Origin: Chloroflexota bacterium
GTDB lineage: Bacteria > Chloroflexota > UBA6077
Length of the DNA: 9,229 nt
Reading direction: 5' to 3'
Assembly: GCA_021806765.1 (NCBI GenBank)
Contig: JAJZQR010000206.1
Span: 1-9,229 of the forward strand
Numbering within the stretch: position 1 is the first letter of the stretch; each line of letters opens with the position of its first letter. The notes under the pieces are model-generated. The model searched no databases. It saw only the letters and a program-made list of their open reading frames with translations, and was not told the origin of the DNA. Shown piece after piece: positions 1-5,964 of this stretch. The translations under genes were made by a program, and so were the position numbers.

Positions 1-336
1 GATCCATCCCTTGGTGTCTCCTCCGGCAGCGATCTGCCCGTAGGTCACCTCACCGAAGGGGGTGATGAACCGCTTGCGGATCACTCCGGGCTCCTCCTCC
101 AGCTGGACGTCCATCCCCTCGTAGCGGACCTTGAAGACCTTCCCGTCTCTAGCCGGATTCCCGGAGCGGAGCGCCCGCCCCACCTCTACCTCACTCATGC
201 CGCGGAACCGCTCAGGCATGTTGCCCTCGGCGATCCGGGCGCCGTACCACAGCCTCAAACGGGCGATCCAGGGAACACGATCCGGGGTCTTGCCGTCTAA
301 CACGGCCAGTATTCGTTCACGATTGGTCATCACCAT
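1..336 (-). CDS. Uroporphyrinogen decarboxylase (URO-D) superfamily protein, 3' part missing
   Basis: The frame is open from an ATG at 336 to the left edge, giving 112 codons with no stop, so the C-terminal two thirds or more are outside the window. The protein begins MVMTNRERILAVLDGKTPDR, followed by VPW. This 'RERxLAxLxGxxPDRVP' opening is typical of the URO-D superfamily, especially the MtaA/CmuA-like and uncharacterised branches rather than haem-pathway HemE. I chose the ATG at 336 because GAGGT lies 9 nt upstream; the in-frame ATG at 330 is 15 nt from it. The gene follows the DppC-type permease by 138 nt on the same strand with no terminator, so it is probably the fourth gene of the transport operon. 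A small stem (383-398) lies in that gap. Known relatives act on corrinoid/methyl transfer or have no known reaction. Substrate and catalytic residues cannot be judged from this fragment. Confidence 0.82.
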   Translation of the reverse strand, partial: MVMTNRERILAVLDGKTPDRVPWIARLRLWYGARIAEGNMPERFRGMSEVEVGRALRSGNPARDGKVFKVRYEGMDVQLEEEPGVIRKRFITPFGEVTYGQIAAGGDTKGWI

Positions 337-474
337 GCTGGCATTACCTCGATGTCTCTTATTGCCGAATTGGCTTTGCCTCAACCCACCATTGGGCTGC
401 ACCACGCCGGTCTCTCTTGGGCATCCATCGTCCCGACCTTCACCCTCTCAGGATCCTTCCGCCTCCTTCGCACC

Positions 475-1380
475 CTAGCCCAGCCGGCGAAGCCTTGGAT
501 CCAGCGCCTGTCTGATGCCGTCGCCTACCAGGTTGAAACCCAGTACGGTAAAGAAGATGGCGGTGCCGGGAAAGAGCGAGTACCAGGGATCGACCTGGAT
601 ATACTGATAGGCGGTTCGAAGCATCAACCCCCAGGCCGGGGTGGGGGGTTGGACTCCGAGTCCGAGAAAGCTGAGCGCGGCCTCGAAAATGATGGCCTGG
701 CCCAGCATCAGGGATGCCTGCACCGTCACCGGAGCGATCAGGTTCGGCCAGATGTGCCTGAACATGATCCTGGAGTCGTTGGCGCCAAGGGATCGAGCGG
801 CGGCCACGTACTCCTCCTCCCGGGCCGAGAGGGTCTGAGCCTGGACCAGCCGGGCGAACACCGGCGCGTACACCACCCCGATGGCCACCATGGCGTTCAC
901 CAGCCCCTGCCCCAGGATCGCTTCCACGGCCAGGGCCAGGACCAGCCCAGGGAAAGACCACAAAGTGTCCGCCAGCCGCATGAAGATCTGGTCGATCCAA
1001 CCCCGAAAGTACCCGGCCAGCAGCCCCATCGGTATCCCCAGGAGCAAGGCCAGGGAAACGGAGATCGCGCCGGCCTCCAGTGAGGGGCGTGCCCCGTAAA
1101 CGAGACGGCTGAGGACGTCGCGGCCCAGTTCGTCCGTTCCCAGCAGGTGCGCGCCGCTCGGCCCGATCAAGATGGACTGGTAATCCTGGGCGATGGGGTC
1201 ATACGGAGCGATCAACCCGGCAAGGGCAGCCGTAAGGATCACGGCGAGGACGACGGCGAGGCCGAAGCCGGCGCCCCGAACCCGCAGCAACCGCTGCAGG
1301 AACTTCCTGTACTCCGTCCATCGACCGGGAGACTCCCGCTCGTAGCTTCCGGCTCCAACCACCAATACACTCTCTGCCAT
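475..1380 (-). CDS. ABC transporter permease, DppC/OppC family
   Basis: This is an inner-membrane permease of a peptide/nickel/opine-type ABC importer, expected to pair with the DppB-type permease encoded just upstream. The 301-residue length is normal. Visible marks are an N-terminal cytoplasmic segment and a first membrane helix near residues 36-58. The family motif GTDELGRD is at about 81-88. The cytoplasmic EAA loop (EYVAAARSLGANDSRI, ending HIWPN) spans about 190-213 and is where the ATPase docks. The C-terminus reads DPRLRRLG, as usual for DppC. I chose the ATG at 1380 because GTGAGGG sits 6 nt upstream. A GTG at 1392 would give four more residues and overlap the previous stop as GTGA, but it lacks a ribosome-binding site. 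The gap to dppB-type is 8 nt, so the two genes are translationally linked. The substrate is not determined. Confidence 0.93.
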   Translation of the reverse strand: MAESVLVVGAGSYERESPGRWTEYRKFLQRLLRVRGAGFGLAVVLAVILTAALAGLIAPYDPIAQDYQSILIGPSGAHLLGTDELGRDVLSRLVYGARPSLEAGAISVSLALLLGIPMGLLAGYFRGWIDQIFMRLADTLWSFPGLVLALAVEAILGQGLVNAMVAIGVVYAPVFARLVQAQTLSAREEEYVAAARSLGANDSRIMFRHIWPNLIAPVTVQASLMLGQAIIFEAALSFLGLGVQPPTPAWGLMLRTAYQYIQVDPWYSLFPGTAIFFTVLGFNLVGDGIRQALDPRLRRLG

Positions 1381-1388
1381 TGCCGCCC

Positions 1389-2339
1389 TCACGCGTACCG
1401 AATGCGCGGGTCGAGGACCCCGTACAGGAGATCGGTCAACAGGTTGACCACCAGGACTATCACCGCGAAGAGGAGGATCGTGCCCTGTAGGGCAGAGTAG
1501 TCGCGGAAGGCCACACTATCCACCGCCAGCCGAGCCAGCCCCGGTAGGCCGAAAATCGTCTCGATCACCACGGCCGTACCGAAGACGCGACCGGTCTGCA
1601 GCCCAAAGAGGGTGACAACCGGTATCAGGGCGTTCTTCAGTGCGTGTCTGCCGACGACGACCGCCTCCCCCAGCCCCTTGGCTCGGGCCGTGGTCACGTA
1701 CTCGCGGTGCAACACCTCCAGCAGCGCCGAACGGATCTGCCGCATCAGGATCGCACCCTGGGCCAACCCCACACTGAGGGCCGGCAAGACCATCATCTGG
1801 AGGTTCGCCAAAGGATCCGTCGGAATGGGGGTGAAGCCGCTCGGTGGCAGCACTCGGAGAGCCACCGCGAACAGGTAGATCAGCAGAATGCCAAGCCAGA
1901 AGTCGGGGATCGCGAGACCCCCCGTCACGCCGATGGTGGCTATGGTGTCCAGTTTGGAGCCCGGCCGCACGGCCGATAAGATCCCCGCTGGAAAGGCCAG
2001 GGCAGCGGCAACCAGCATGCCCAGGAAGGTCAGCTCCAGGGTGACCGGCAACCTCTGCCCCAACTCATCGACCACCGCATCCTGGCTCCGAACCGACTTC
2101 CCCAGATCACCGTAGGCTATATGCTCGATCCAGTTCACGTACTGGATCACCACCGGCTGATCGAGTCCCAACTGTTTCCGCATCTGTTGGTAAGCTACCT
2201 GGTCTCGTGGCGAGGTCTCTCCAAGGTATGCCAGGGCCGGGTCACCGGGCATCAGATGCGCCAGGCCGAAGGTGACGATCGAGACCAGGAATAGGGTGGG
2301 TATCATCGCGACAACGCGGCGGATGAGGTAGGCAGTCAT
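1389..2339 (-). CDS. ABC transporter permease, DppB/OppB family
   Basis: This is the first permease of the same importer. The 316-residue protein starts MTAYLIRRVVAMIPTLFLVS, a standard DppB opening with the first membrane helix at about 8-30, then the conserved HLMPGDPA. The periplasmic segment contains GDLGKSVR (about 77-84), matching the family 'GDLGxS' motif. The EAA loop starts at EYVTTARAKGL (about 213) and runs to LKNALIPVVT. The C-terminus, VLDPRIRYA, is also family-typical. The start is the ATG at 2339, because GGGAGGAG lies 8 nt upstream; a GTG at 2357 is in frame but would bury that ribosome-binding site inside the gene. It lies 102 nt after the binding-protein gene, with a strong RNA stem between them that probably lowers permease expression relative to the binding protein. 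No frameshift or missing motif is seen. Confidence 0.94.
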   Translation of the reverse strand: MTAYLIRRVVAMIPTLFLVSIVTFGLAHLMPGDPALAYLGETSPRDQVAYQQMRKQLGLDQPVVIQYVNWIEHIAYGDLGKSVRSQDAVVDELGQRLPVTLELTFLGMLVAAALAFPAGILSAVRPGSKLDTIATIGVTGGLAIPDFWLGILLIYLFAVALRVLPPSGFTPIPTDPLANLQMMVLPALSVGLAQGAILMRQIRSALLEVLHREYVTTARAKGLGEAVVVGRHALKNALIPVVTLFGLQTGRVFGTAVVIETIFGLPGLARLAVDSVAFRDYSALQGTILLFAVIVLVVNLLTDLLYGVLDPRIRYA

Positions 2340-2382
2340 TACAGAGGCTCCTCCCACGGAACGGTCTCAGGCCCCTACTTGG

Positions 2383-2429
2383 GGCGCTCGACCAGGACGG
2401 CCGATTGCTGGCAACCCTGGCCGAGCGCC
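2383..2429 (-). promoter_or_regulatory. Intercistronic stem-loop between binding protein and permease
   Basis: Arms 2383-2396 and 2416-2429 pair over 14 positions with a 19-nt loop. Thirteen are Watson-Crick and one (2391/2421) is a G-U pair in the minus-strand RNA but an A/C mismatch in the plus-strand sense, which favours function in the operon transcript. No U-run follows, so it is not a classical intrinsic terminator. It more likely stabilises the upstream binding-protein mRNA or slows transcription, as known for periplasmic-binding-protein operons such as malE-malF. The role is inferred. Confidence 0.55.
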
Positions 2430-2441
2430 GCTTCGAGAGTG

Positions 2442-4109
2442 CTACTTGTTGCTAAGCCAGGCCCCGGTGAAATCGGGAATGCCGAACTCCGCCGTCAGGC
2501 CGTGTAGCTTCTTCGTGATCACGTAGTTCATTGGCAGCAGATACCCCTCCCCCAGGTAGGCCTGGTCTTGGAGGCGCTTGAGCACCTGCCGGTAGACGTC
2601 TGCCCTCTGGGTCGCGTCCAGGGTCTGGTCGGCCTTCGCCAACAGGCTGTCGATCTCGGGGTCCTTGATCGCGCTCCAGTTGTTAGGTCCGTTGGAACCG
2701 ATGTTGGAAGTCAACATCGAGGGATCGGCCTGACCGGGGGCGTTCCTCCAGAAGCAGCTCTGGAAGTTCATGTCGTGGACCGAGTTGATCCAGGAGAGAC
2801 GCTCCATCGCCTTCAGGGTCGTCTTGATCCCCACCTTGGTCCACATCTGGGCGGCGAACTGGCCGATGGTCGCCTCCGGCTCCCGCTGGATGACCAGCAG
2901 GTCGATCTCGATCCCGTCGGGATGGCCGGCCTCGGTCAGGAGCTGCTTCACCTTGTCAGGGTTGTAGGCGTACTTCTCGACGCTGTCGTCGTAGCCGAGG
3001 AGCGAAGGGGTCCAGAAGGGGTAGACCTGGGGCTTGGCGAAGCCGAAGCCGAGGGTCTTGGCCATCGCCTCGTGGTCGATCCCGTAGAGAGCAGCCTGCC
3101 GAACCTTGATGTTGTCGAAGGGCGCCTTCGTCACGTTGAAGCCCATCTGGAAATAGGTGCTACCTGCCCAGGGCCACTCGACGAGCTGCAGTTGATTGTT
3201 CGACTCCACCACCTTCAGCTGATTGGCGGGCATGTCCTCCGCTGCCATGAGCTGCCCCGACTGGAGGTCCGCCATCGCCACTGTCAGGTCGGGCACGTAG
3301 CGAGAGACGAAGCTGTCGATGTAGGGGAGGGGCTTCCCATCTGCCCCGTTTCGCCAGTAGTCTGGGTTCTTCTCCAGGGTTAGCCGGTCGTCGGTGATCC
3401 ACTGCTTGAACTTCATCGGCCCCGTCCCCACAGGGGCCTTGCCGAAACCCTCCTCCCCCAGCTTGTCGTAGGCTACCTTGGATATCATCCCCATCACCCC
3501 GTAGTTGGCACCCGAGAGGCGGAAGGGCAGGGAGGTGGAGGGGGTCTTGAGGGTGATCTTCAGGGTCGTGGCATCCGATGCGTCGATGCTCGCGACGTCG
3601 GTAAGGTAGGTCTTGCCGAAGGACTTGGGGTTGTCCCGAAGGTCAGTGAGGTTCCACTTGGCCACGTCGGCGTTGAAGTCACTGCCGTCGTGGAACTTCA
3701 CCCCCTTACGGAGGTGGAAGACGACGGTCTTGGGGTCGGTCTGCTCCCAGGACTCGGCAAGGCTGGGCTTGAGTTCGAACTTGCCACTCTTCTGGTCGGC
3801 CAGCTCGTACCGAAGCAGGTAGTCGAACATCATGTGGTAGCCGGAGTTCTGGGGCTGCGAGGTGGTATGTATATTCATGGAGGGGTAGGTCCAGGCCTTT
3901 GCCTGAACGATCTGGCCACCCCGCTGGATCGCCGACGCCGCGGCACCCGCAGTAGGCGCAGCCCCCGCTGCCGCGGTAGGCGCTGCAGCGCTCTTTGCCG
4001 GGGATGCACAGGCTTCGACAATCGGGACTACAGTCACCGCCGCCCCGGCCAGACCGAAGAGTCTCAACAGATCACGTCGCGAAATCTGGCGCTCGGAAAA
4101 ACCCTTCAT
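2442..4109 (-). CDS. ABC transporter solute-binding protein, SBP_bac_5 (peptide/nickel) family, Tat-exported
   Basis: This is the extracytoplasmic binding protein that delivers substrate to the two permeases encoded downstream. At 555 residues it is normal for family 5. The N-terminus carries a twin-arginine signal (SRRDLLRLFG, residues 10-19), a hydrophobic stretch to about 31, and Cys34 in the lipobox-like context VEAC. It is therefore probably exported folded by Tat and lipid-anchored. An Ala/Pro/Thr-rich tether (35-61) follows. The family signature region is at about 114-155 (PSLAESW, then VVFHLRKGVKFHDGSDFNADVAKWN in two parts). The start ATG at 4109 has GGGAG 7 nt upstream. It is the first gene of the operon and lies downstream of a long structured leader (4110-4588) that may control it. 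Family 5 includes dipeptide, oligopeptide, glutathione, nickel and opine binders; no substrate can be read from the sequence. Confidence 0.93.
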   Translation of the reverse strand: MKGFSERQISRRDLLRLFGLAGAAVTVVPIVEACASPAKSAAAPTAAAGAAPTAGAAASAIQRGGQIVQAKAWTYPSMNIHTTSQPQNSGYHMMFDYLLRYELADQKSGKFELKPSLAESWEQTDPKTVVFHLRKGVKFHDGSDFNADVAKWNLTDLRDNPKSFGKTYLTDVASIDASDATTLKITLKTPSTSLPFRLSGANYGVMGMISKVAYDKLGEEGFGKAPVGTGPMKFKQWITDDRLTLEKNPDYWRNGADGKPLPYIDSFVSRYVPDLTVAMADLQSGQLMAAEDMPANQLKVVESNNQLQLVEWPWAGSTYFQMGFNVTKAPFDNIKVRQAALYGIDHEAMAKTLGFGFAKPQVYPFWTPSLLGYDDSVEKYAYNPDKVKQLLTEAGHPDGIEIDLLVIQREPEATIGQFAAQMWTKVGIKTTLKAMERLSWINSVHDMNFQSCFWRNAPGQADPSMLTSNIGSNGPNNWSAIKDPEIDSLLAKADQTLDATQRADVYRQVLKRLQDQAYLGEGYLLPMNYVITKKLHGLTAEFGIPDFTGAWLSNK

Positions 4110-4142
4110 TCCTCATCTCCCAGTTCCATGTACTGATTGCCT

Positions 4143-4180
4143 GCTGCAACTGCCGATGGAGAATCACAGCCGGCAGCAGC
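4143..4180 (-). promoter_or_regulatory. Leader hairpin overlapping the end of the cysteine-rich ORF
   Basis: In the minus-strand RNA, GCTGC plus TGCCG (4180-4171) pairs with CGGCA (4155-4151) and GCAGC (4147-4143). This is ten base pairs with a 3-nt bulge in the 3' arm and a 15-nt loop. The 5' arm is made of the Cys17-Cys18-Arg19 codons of the upstream small ORF and the loop holds its stop codon, so a ribosome finishing that ORF would disrupt this stem. It ends 21 nt before the binding protein's GGGAG. No U-run follows it. Confidence 0.42.
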
Positions 4181-4226
4181 CGCGGCAGGCGCAGGGCAGA
4201 ATCATGGGCATGCGAGAATGCCCCAT
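4164..4226 (-). CDS. Possible cysteine-rich leader peptide (20 aa)
   Basis: ATG at 4226, stop TGA at 4166-4164; the product is MGHSRMPMILPCACRGCCRL. A consensus Shine-Dalgarno, GGAGGT, lies just upstream: the GGAGG part (4237-4233) is 6 nt before the ATG, better than the site of the main gene. Four of the seven codons 12-18 are cysteine (TGC). The ORF ends 54 nt before the binding-protein start. Its ribosome-binding site is paired within the hairpin at 4232-4259, and its Cys-Cys codons form the 5' arm of the next hairpin. Poly-cysteine leader ORFs acting as cysteine-responsive attenuators are known in mycobacteria; extending that mechanism here is inference. The cysteines could be a by-product of a CTGC-rich sequence, so the coding call is tentative. 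Confidence 0.35.
   Translation of the reverse strand: MGHSRMPMILPCACRGCCRL
4204..4226 (-). promoter_or_regulatory. Small hairpin at the start of the leader ORF
   Basis: ATGGGGCAT (4226-4218) pairs with ATGCCCAT (4211-4204) as eight base pairs with one bulged G and a 6-nt loop, in the minus-strand RNA. It begins at the leader ORF's own ATG, so it would further reduce initiation there when folded. Its significance is uncertain. Confidence 0.3.
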
Positions 4227-4231
4227 TGTGC

Positions 4232-4259
4232 ACCTCCAGGCCAGATGGGCACTGGAGGT
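4232..4259 (-). promoter_or_regulatory. Hairpin that sequesters the leader-ORF ribosome-binding site
   Basis: ACCTCCAG (4259-4252) pairs perfectly with CTGGAGGT (4239-4232). The stem continues inward as GCC/GGC after a single bulged base and closes on a 5-nt loop, giving eleven base pairs in all. The 3' arm contains the GGAGGT ribosome-binding site of the 20-codon ORF, so the fold would hide it and anything opening the stem would expose it. No U-run follows, so it is not an intrinsic terminator. Confidence 0.5.
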
Positions 4260-4330
4260 CTTGAGAAGAGAGGTTGATCCGGGGCGGCCGCCTAACGGGG
4301 CAGTTGGTGCTTCGACATCCTATCGATGAG

Positions 4331-4393
4331 ACCGGCACTGGGGTCTGCACTCACCCTGTTAGAGCACACGCTGCCGACCCAGCCAGTGCCGGC
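4331..4393 (-). promoter_or_regulatory. 63-nt one-sided-bulge stem in the operon leader (candidate cis-acting RNA)
   Basis: Reading the minus strand from 4393, the 5' side contains GCCGGCACTGG, bulge CTG, GGTC, bulge GGCAGCG and TGTGCTC. A 9-nt loop TAACAGGGT follows. The 3' side is a continuous, fully paired 22-nt strand (GAGTGCA, GACC, CCAGTGCCGGT). In total 22 pairs form, 19 of them Watson-Crick, and every bulge is on the 5' side. Three pairs (the terminal one and two in the apical stem) are G-U in this strand but would be A/C clashes in the opposite strand. This directional bias matches the operon's transcription. I recognise no known RNA family. Confidence 0.5.
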
Positions 4394-4594
4394 AAAGGCT
4401 TCTCTGTCACCACCGGCCGGAAATCGCCCGCAGATGGTTGGCAGCCATGCTGTACTGGTTTTCCCATGGCGGCATTGCCTGGGAACTGGATCAAATTGAG
4501 GACTTCGTTGTCTGTCCGACGTCGAGAGGACGTTGGTGAGGCTGCTCCGGGGATGCAAGATACCGGATCAGGGCAGCCAGATCGGTTGCGCAGA

Positions 4595-4624
4595 GATATA
4601 ACACAGCACGCACCTGGCCGTCAA
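4595..4624 (-). promoter_or_regulatory. Putative sigma-70-type promoter for the ABC transporter operon
   Basis: On the minus strand, TTGACG (4624-4619; five of six to consensus) is followed by an 18-nt spacer and TATATC (4600-4595), or by a 17-nt spacer and TTATAT. An AT-rich box is rare in this GC-rich DNA. Start of transcription would be near 4588, after the MFS stop and about 480 nt before the binding-protein ATG. Confidence 0.45.
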
Positions 4625-4647
4625 GGGAATCGAACCTTTCGTATGGT

Positions 4648-5961
4648 TCATCCATTCGCCCGTTCTGTGCTTTGCGAAGGCCGCGTTCCCGCCATCGGGA
4701 GCCAGAGGGCCACGGCCACCCCACCGCCGAGACCAATAGCGGCCACCAGACCAAACCCCGCAGTAAAGGAGCCGGTGGCGTCCAGGGCGTAGCCGATGAC
4801 CGGGGGAAAGGCCAGGGCACCCACGTTGCCCACCAGGTTGACGAGGCTAAGGCCTCGACCCGAAGCCCCTTTCGCAGAGACCAGGGGTATGTAGGAGAAG
4901 ATCGCCCCGAAAGGCATGCTGGCGAACCACCCTATCAGCAGCAGGTCCAGCAACACCAGCGGCGTGCTCGGGAGCAGGGGCAAGAGAAGCAGTCCGACCG
5001 CGGTGGCGAGAACGGAGATCACTATCACCTGCCGTTCACGGCGCAACGAGAGAGCCCCTCCAAGAACCCGCGCCACAACGGCGCTGGCAGGCATGAAGGC
5101 CGCCAGAGGACCCGCCCACTGGAGTCCCACCCCATGCTGCTCCCAGAGAAAGGTGGCCATCCAGGCGGTCAGCCCCGTGAACACGCCGTATCCGAGGATG
5201 TGGGCGAGCCCAAGAAGGTAGAGGGACGGTTCCCGAAGGATCTCCATCCACGGGGCGGGCGCGGCCTGAGCCCCTCTGGCCTCCTGGCGCATTCGAGTGC
5301 TGAAGAGCCAGGCTATCCCCAGGATCAGGGCTCCTTCGATCAGGAAGGTTCCGCGCCACCCTCCCCAGCTAGCGGCCAACTGAGAGAGCAGCAGCACCAG
5401 CAGCACGCCGATGTTGGCGGCGGCACCGAACAGCCCCTGGGCGAACGCCCTCCTCTCGGGAGGCACCAGACCGTTGACACAGGAAAGCGCCGCGATGAAG
5501 ATGGTGGCCGTGCCCACCCCCAGGAAGAGCCGGCTCAGCAACAGAATAGCGAAGCTGGGGGCAAGCCCCGAGGCGATGATCGCGAGCGAGGCCAGCACGA
5601 GTCCCAGCTCCACGGCCCGCTTCCCACCGATGCGATCGGCCAGGTAGCCGCTGGGCAGCTGCAGCAGGGTGTGAGTGAGGACGGTGGCGCTAGCCAGGGC
5701 GCCGGCCCAGGCGTTGGTGAGGGCGAACTCCTCCCGCATCAGGGGCAGCAGGGGAGCGAAATTGAGCAGCGCCACCATGACGGCGAGGGGGGTGGTCAAG
5801 ACCAGCAGCAGCTGGCCCCACGGCAGACTCGGGGACACGGGGACAGGCAGACGCGGAGAAGGGGAGAAGGGGAGACGCTGCGAATCCTCTATCTCCGCAT
5901 CACCGAGTCCCCACGTCCCAGTGTCGCCGCGTCTCCGTGTCTCCGCGTCCCCCCGTCCCAA
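4648..5961 (-). CDS. Major facilitator superfamily transporter; N-terminus extended by a repeat element
   Basis: This is a 12-helix-type MFS permease, roughly 396 residues without its odd N-terminus. The core begins WGQLLLVLTTPLAVMVALLN at about residue 48. Motif A (GYLADRIGGKR) is at 105-115, between helices 2 and 3, and glycine- and leucine-rich helices run to the C-terminus. Substrate is unknown. The first 45 or so residues (GDAETRRRGD..., then SPSPRLPVPVSPSLP) are low-complexity translation of the inverted repeat at 5831-5952, not an MFS domain. The listed start is a TTG 3 nt after the dehydrogenase stop, with a weak GGAAG 6 nt upstream. A GTG at 5838 (396 residues) and an ATG at 5778 are alternatives, neither with a ribosome-binding site. 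The gene probably forms an operon with the dehydrogenase, suggesting transport of a hydroxy- or keto-acid, which is inference. Confidence 0.85.
   Translation of the reverse strand: MGRGDAETRRRGDTGTWGLGDAEIEDSQRLPFSPSPRLPVPVSPSLPWGQLLLVLTTPLAVMVALLNFAPLLPLMREEFALTNAWAGALASATVLTHTLLQLPSGYLADRIGGKRAVELGLVLASLAIIASGLAPSFAILLLSRLFLGVGTATIFIAALSCVNGLVPPERRAFAQGLFGAAANIGVLLVLLLSQLAASWGGWRGTFLIEGALILGIAWLFSTRMRQEARGAQAAPAPWMEILREPSLYLLGLAHILGYGVFTGLTAWMATFLWEQHGVGLQWAGPLAAFMPASAVVARVLGGALSLRRERQVIVISVLATAVGLLLLPLLPSTPLVLLDLLLIGWFASMPFGAIFSYIPLVSAKGASGRGLSLVNLVGNVGALAFPPVIGYALDATGSFTAGFGLVAAIGLGGGVAVALWLPMAGTRPSQSTERANG
5831..5952. repeat. Inverted-repeat element of the GACGCGGAGA low-complexity type, inside the MFS reading frame
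   Basis: Arms 5831-5855 and 5928-5952 are complementary at 21 of 25 positions. Between them lie a near-tandem GGAGAAGG motif (about two and a half copies) and runs of related GTCTCCGC-like units in opposite orientation. Each strand reads as purine-rich ...GGAGACGC... on one half and pyrimidine-rich ...GTCTCCGTGTC... on the other. From memory, such units occur as dispersed repeats in Chloroflexota, cyanobacteria and planctomycetes, where they yield spurious RRGDAETRR or SPRLPVSPS peptides. That recollection needs a genome scan. Confidence 0.65.
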
Positions 5962-5964
5962 CGG

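Larger units (their letters stand above)
4110..4647 (-). other. Gene-free region: putative promoter and long structured 5' leader of the ABC operon
   Basis: This is 538 nt between the MFS stop and the binding-protein start. It holds a likely minus-strand promoter (4595-4624), a 63-nt bulged stem (4331-4393), a hairpin masking a ribosome-binding site (4232-4259), a 20-codon cysteine-rich ORF (4164-4226) and a final hairpin (4143-4180). If transcription starts near 4588, the leader is about 480 nt. I compared it by eye with T-box, cobalamin, TPP, FMN, SAM and glycine consensus motifs and found no match. A NotI-type palindrome (GGCGGCCGCC) also lies near 4283-4292. Confidence 0.5.

Noticed and set aside
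337..474. 15-codon ORF in the gap before the URO-D gene
   Set aside because: There is no clear ribosome-binding site and it ends well before the gene; probably chance.
4232..4259. Intrinsic terminator in the leader
   Set aside because: The hairpin is strong but is followed by GCACAATGG, with no U-run on either strand.
4331..4393. Cobalamin or T-box riboswitch in the operon leader
   Set aside because: The loop's AACAGGG recalls part of the cobalamin element, but the B12-box and the CCGCAACTG core are absent. There is no GGGTGGNACCGCG T-box sequence.
4433..4501. 22-codon ORF on the minus strand in the leader (beginning MPPWENQYS)
   Set aside because: Only a poorly spaced AGG precedes the ATG, and there is no notable codon pattern.
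4624..4641. GGTTCGATTCCC on the minus strand, which looks like a tRNA T-loop
   Set aside because: The adjoining stem has a mismatch (AAAGG against CCCTT), no acceptor, anticodon or D arm can be placed upstream, and that stretch is the end of the MFS gene.
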